Assembly (NCBI RefSeq): GCF_029504395.1
Contig: NZ_JAQFIF010000007.1
Location: 1-64,000, forward strand
Source of the DNA: Arthrobacter sp. ES3-54
GTDB taxonomy: Bacteria > Actinomycetota > Actinomycetes > Actinomycetales > Micrococcaceae
Reading direction: 5' to 3'
DNA: 64,000 bases
The position numbers were made by a program, and so were the translations under genes. This document shows positions 62,887 through 64,000 of the stretch, piece after piece (the first letter of the stretch is position 1; each line of letters begins with the position of its first letter). Under the pieces are notes generated by a model that was not told the origin of the DNA, searched no databases, and saw only the letters and a list, made by a program, of their open reading frames with translations.

Positions 62887-63372
62887 GTGGCCGTACATCC
62901 GGAAGAATCCTCGAACGCCGGTTCCTGGCGCGATTCCGTGCCGGACGCCAGCGCCACGGACCTGGAGAACTTGCTGGGCACCGGCGTCGGCGCCGCGCAG
63001 GAGCAGCTGGAACGCAACGGCGGTTTCCTGCCCTTCGCCCTGGTGGTCCAGAAGGACGGCGAAGTCCGGCTGGTTGCCGTGACCCCGGCGGACGCGAGCG
63101 AAGGATCCGACGCAGACTTCGACGCGGACGCCATGATCCGGGACCTCCACGAGCTGCTCCGGCAGCACCGGGAGGAGTTCCGGGCCGCCGCCGTCGTCTG
63201 TGACATCACGCTGCTCGAGGAAGACTCGGACGCCATACACGTTGCCGCAGAGCACCAGGACGGTTCCCTGTTCGCCGCAGTCCTGCCCTACGCCGCCAAC
63301 GCAGGAACGCACGAACTCGAATTCGGCCAGCTGGCCGCCGATACCAACGAGCCCGCCGTCTGGGTGGACTAG
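62887..63372 (+). CDS. hypothetical protein following manB
   Basis: A 161-residue acidic protein beginning AVHPEESSNAGSW, with GGFLPFALVVQKDGEVRLVAV, a helical EEFRAAAVVCDITLLEED and a strand-rich C-terminus ending AVWVD. No signal peptide or membrane segment. GTG 62887 is two bases after the manB stop, so the two are coupled. I recognise no function; it may be conserved after manB in relatives. Confidence 0.72.
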   Translation: MAVHPEESSNAGSWRDSVPDASATDLENLLGTGVGAAQEQLERNGGFLPFALVVQKDGEVRLVAVTPADASEGSDADFDADAMIRDLHELLRQHREEFRAAAVVCDITLLEEDSDAIHVAAEHQDGSLFAAVLPYAANAGTHELEFGQLAADTNEPAVWVD

Positions 63373-63392
63373 ACCTCCCTTAGGCTGGGGAT

Positions 63393-63842
63393 ATGAAAAT
63401 CAATGCGTTCGCCGATGTGAGCCTGCGCGCTTTGCTGGTGCTCGCCGCCGTTCCGGACGGCGGGCTGCTGACCACGCAGAGCATCGCCGACGCCGTCGGC
63501 ACGCCGTACAACCATGTCAGCAAGGCGATGGCGAGGCTGCGCGCCCTGGGCATGATCGACGTCGAACGCGGCCGCAACGGCGGTTCCCGGCTGAGCAGCG
63601 CCGGCCGGACCGCCACGGTTGGCCAGCTGCTGCGGCAACTCGACACCCGCCTGGACCCGGCCGATTGCATCGCCTCGGGCGGAACGTGCCCGCTCATCAC
63701 CGAGTGCCGCCTCCGGGCCGGGCTTGCCCGGGCCCGCGAAGCCTTTTATCGCGAACTCGACGGGATGGTGATCGCCTCGCTGCCGACAGCCCGGCAGATG
63801 ACACCCGTCTTTGAGGCGATCGGCTTGCGCCCAGGGCTCTGA
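63393..63842 (+). CDS. nsrR: Rrf2 family nitric-oxide-sensing repressor (NsrR type)
   Basis: A 149-residue Rrf2 regulator. An N-terminal winged helix (KINAFADVSLRALLVLA, TTQSIADAVGTPYNHVSKAMARLRALG) is followed by cysteines C92, C99 and C105 (C-X6-C-X5-C), the spacing expected for a [4Fe-4S] cluster like that of Streptomyces NsrR. It would repress flavohaemoglobin or other NO-detoxification genes until NO damages the cluster. ATG 63393. The target gene would lie just beyond the right edge. Confidence 0.8.
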   Translation: MKINAFADVSLRALLVLAAVPDGGLLTTQSIADAVGTPYNHVSKAMARLRALGMIDVERGRNGGSRLSSAGRTATVGQLLRQLDTRLDPADCIASGGTCPLITECRLRAGLARAREAFYRELDGMVIASLPTARQMTPVFEAIGLRPGL

Positions 63843-63915
63843 TATTCGCCCGGCTGTCCCCCAGCCGCGGTCCCGATGACGGAAGCTGAAGAAGTCCAGG
63901 ACTACCCTCCTACTC

Positions 63916-63930
63916 GGTCCCCGGGACCGC
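63916..63930. repeat. palindrome CGGTCCCCGGGACCG after nsrR
   Basis: A nearly perfect 15-base palindrome centred near 63922, with outer CCTACT/AAGTAGG arms further out. It could be a terminator stem for nsrR, though no T-run follows. Confidence 0.4.
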
Positions 63931-63950
63931 ATCCCAAGTAGGGCTACGCA

Positions 63951-64000
63951 TTGACACCGGACCGGCGTGGGATGACAAAGTACCCCCAAGGATGTCACTA
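63951..64000 (+). promoter_or_regulatory. possible promoter and start of the next gene
   Basis: TTGACA (63951-63956) is a consensus -35, but the matching -10 is weak. An ATG at 63992 (ATG TCA CTA) is a possible start for the next gene, which runs off the edge. Flavohaemoglobin proteins often begin with similar residues, but three codons prove nothing. Confidence 0.3.

Overview
The window is high-GC actinobacterial chromosome. Gene content and order point to Micrococcaceae, most like Arthrobacter or Pseudarthrobacter. Evidence: the GlgE alpha-glucan pathway, CarD/IspD/IspF/CysS/RlmB in mycobacterial order, SenX3-RegX3 next to gpmA, a proteasome activator (Bpa) ending in GQYL, and frequent GTG/TTG starts. 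It is mostly core chromosome. I see no phage, insertion sequence, CRISPR array or obvious defence island. No clearly new multi-gene system stands out; the most unusual things are repeats, gene fusions and two decayed genes.

Left end (1-14.2 kb): a probable rRNA operon leader and promoter run off the left edge on the minus strand. Next is a minus-strand operon glgE-treS-(maltokinase/glgB fusion) with glgP diverging from it, followed by a lone barstar-like gene and glgX. Together TreS, Mak, GlgE and GlgB turn trehalose into branched alpha-glucan, while GlgP and GlgX take it apart. A nitrilase-family amidohydrolase follows.

14.2-31 kb: 750 bp without genes holds two tandem copies of a hairpin-plus-tail repeat. 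Then come rlmB, cysS, a lipoprotein gene, ispF-ispD, carD, an LpqE-like lipoprotein gene, regX3-senX3 diverging from phoU with a good PHO-box array between them, gpmA, a methyltransferase, a DUF2516 protein, a transsulfuration enzyme, tmk-holB and a secreted TAP-type alpha/beta hydrolase.

31-46 kb: tRNA-Thr(CGU) is followed by a small accessory patch with a lipoprotein, a hypothetical gene, a broken HAD phosphatase, a ZIP-like membrane protein and a broken sigma factor. After it lie a secreted GH5-CBM2 cellulase, two hypothetical genes, an aldo/keto reductase, a hypothetical gene with bpa, the carbon-starvation pair cstA-ybdD, a PadR regulator with a clear palindromic operator, a quinone oxidoreductase, tRNA-Ser(UGA) and a VOC protein.

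46-64 kb: a 1519-residue secreted nuclease/5'-nucleotidase fusion, an FAD/NAD(P)-binding protein, a prolyl oligopeptidase, tRNA-Ser(GCU), a phytoene-desaturase-like oxidoreductase with an MFS exporter, a RecQ helicase carrying a phosphoribosyltransferase-like tail (convergently overlapping the exporter), manB with a small downstream gene, and an NsrR-type Rrf2 regulator at the right edge.
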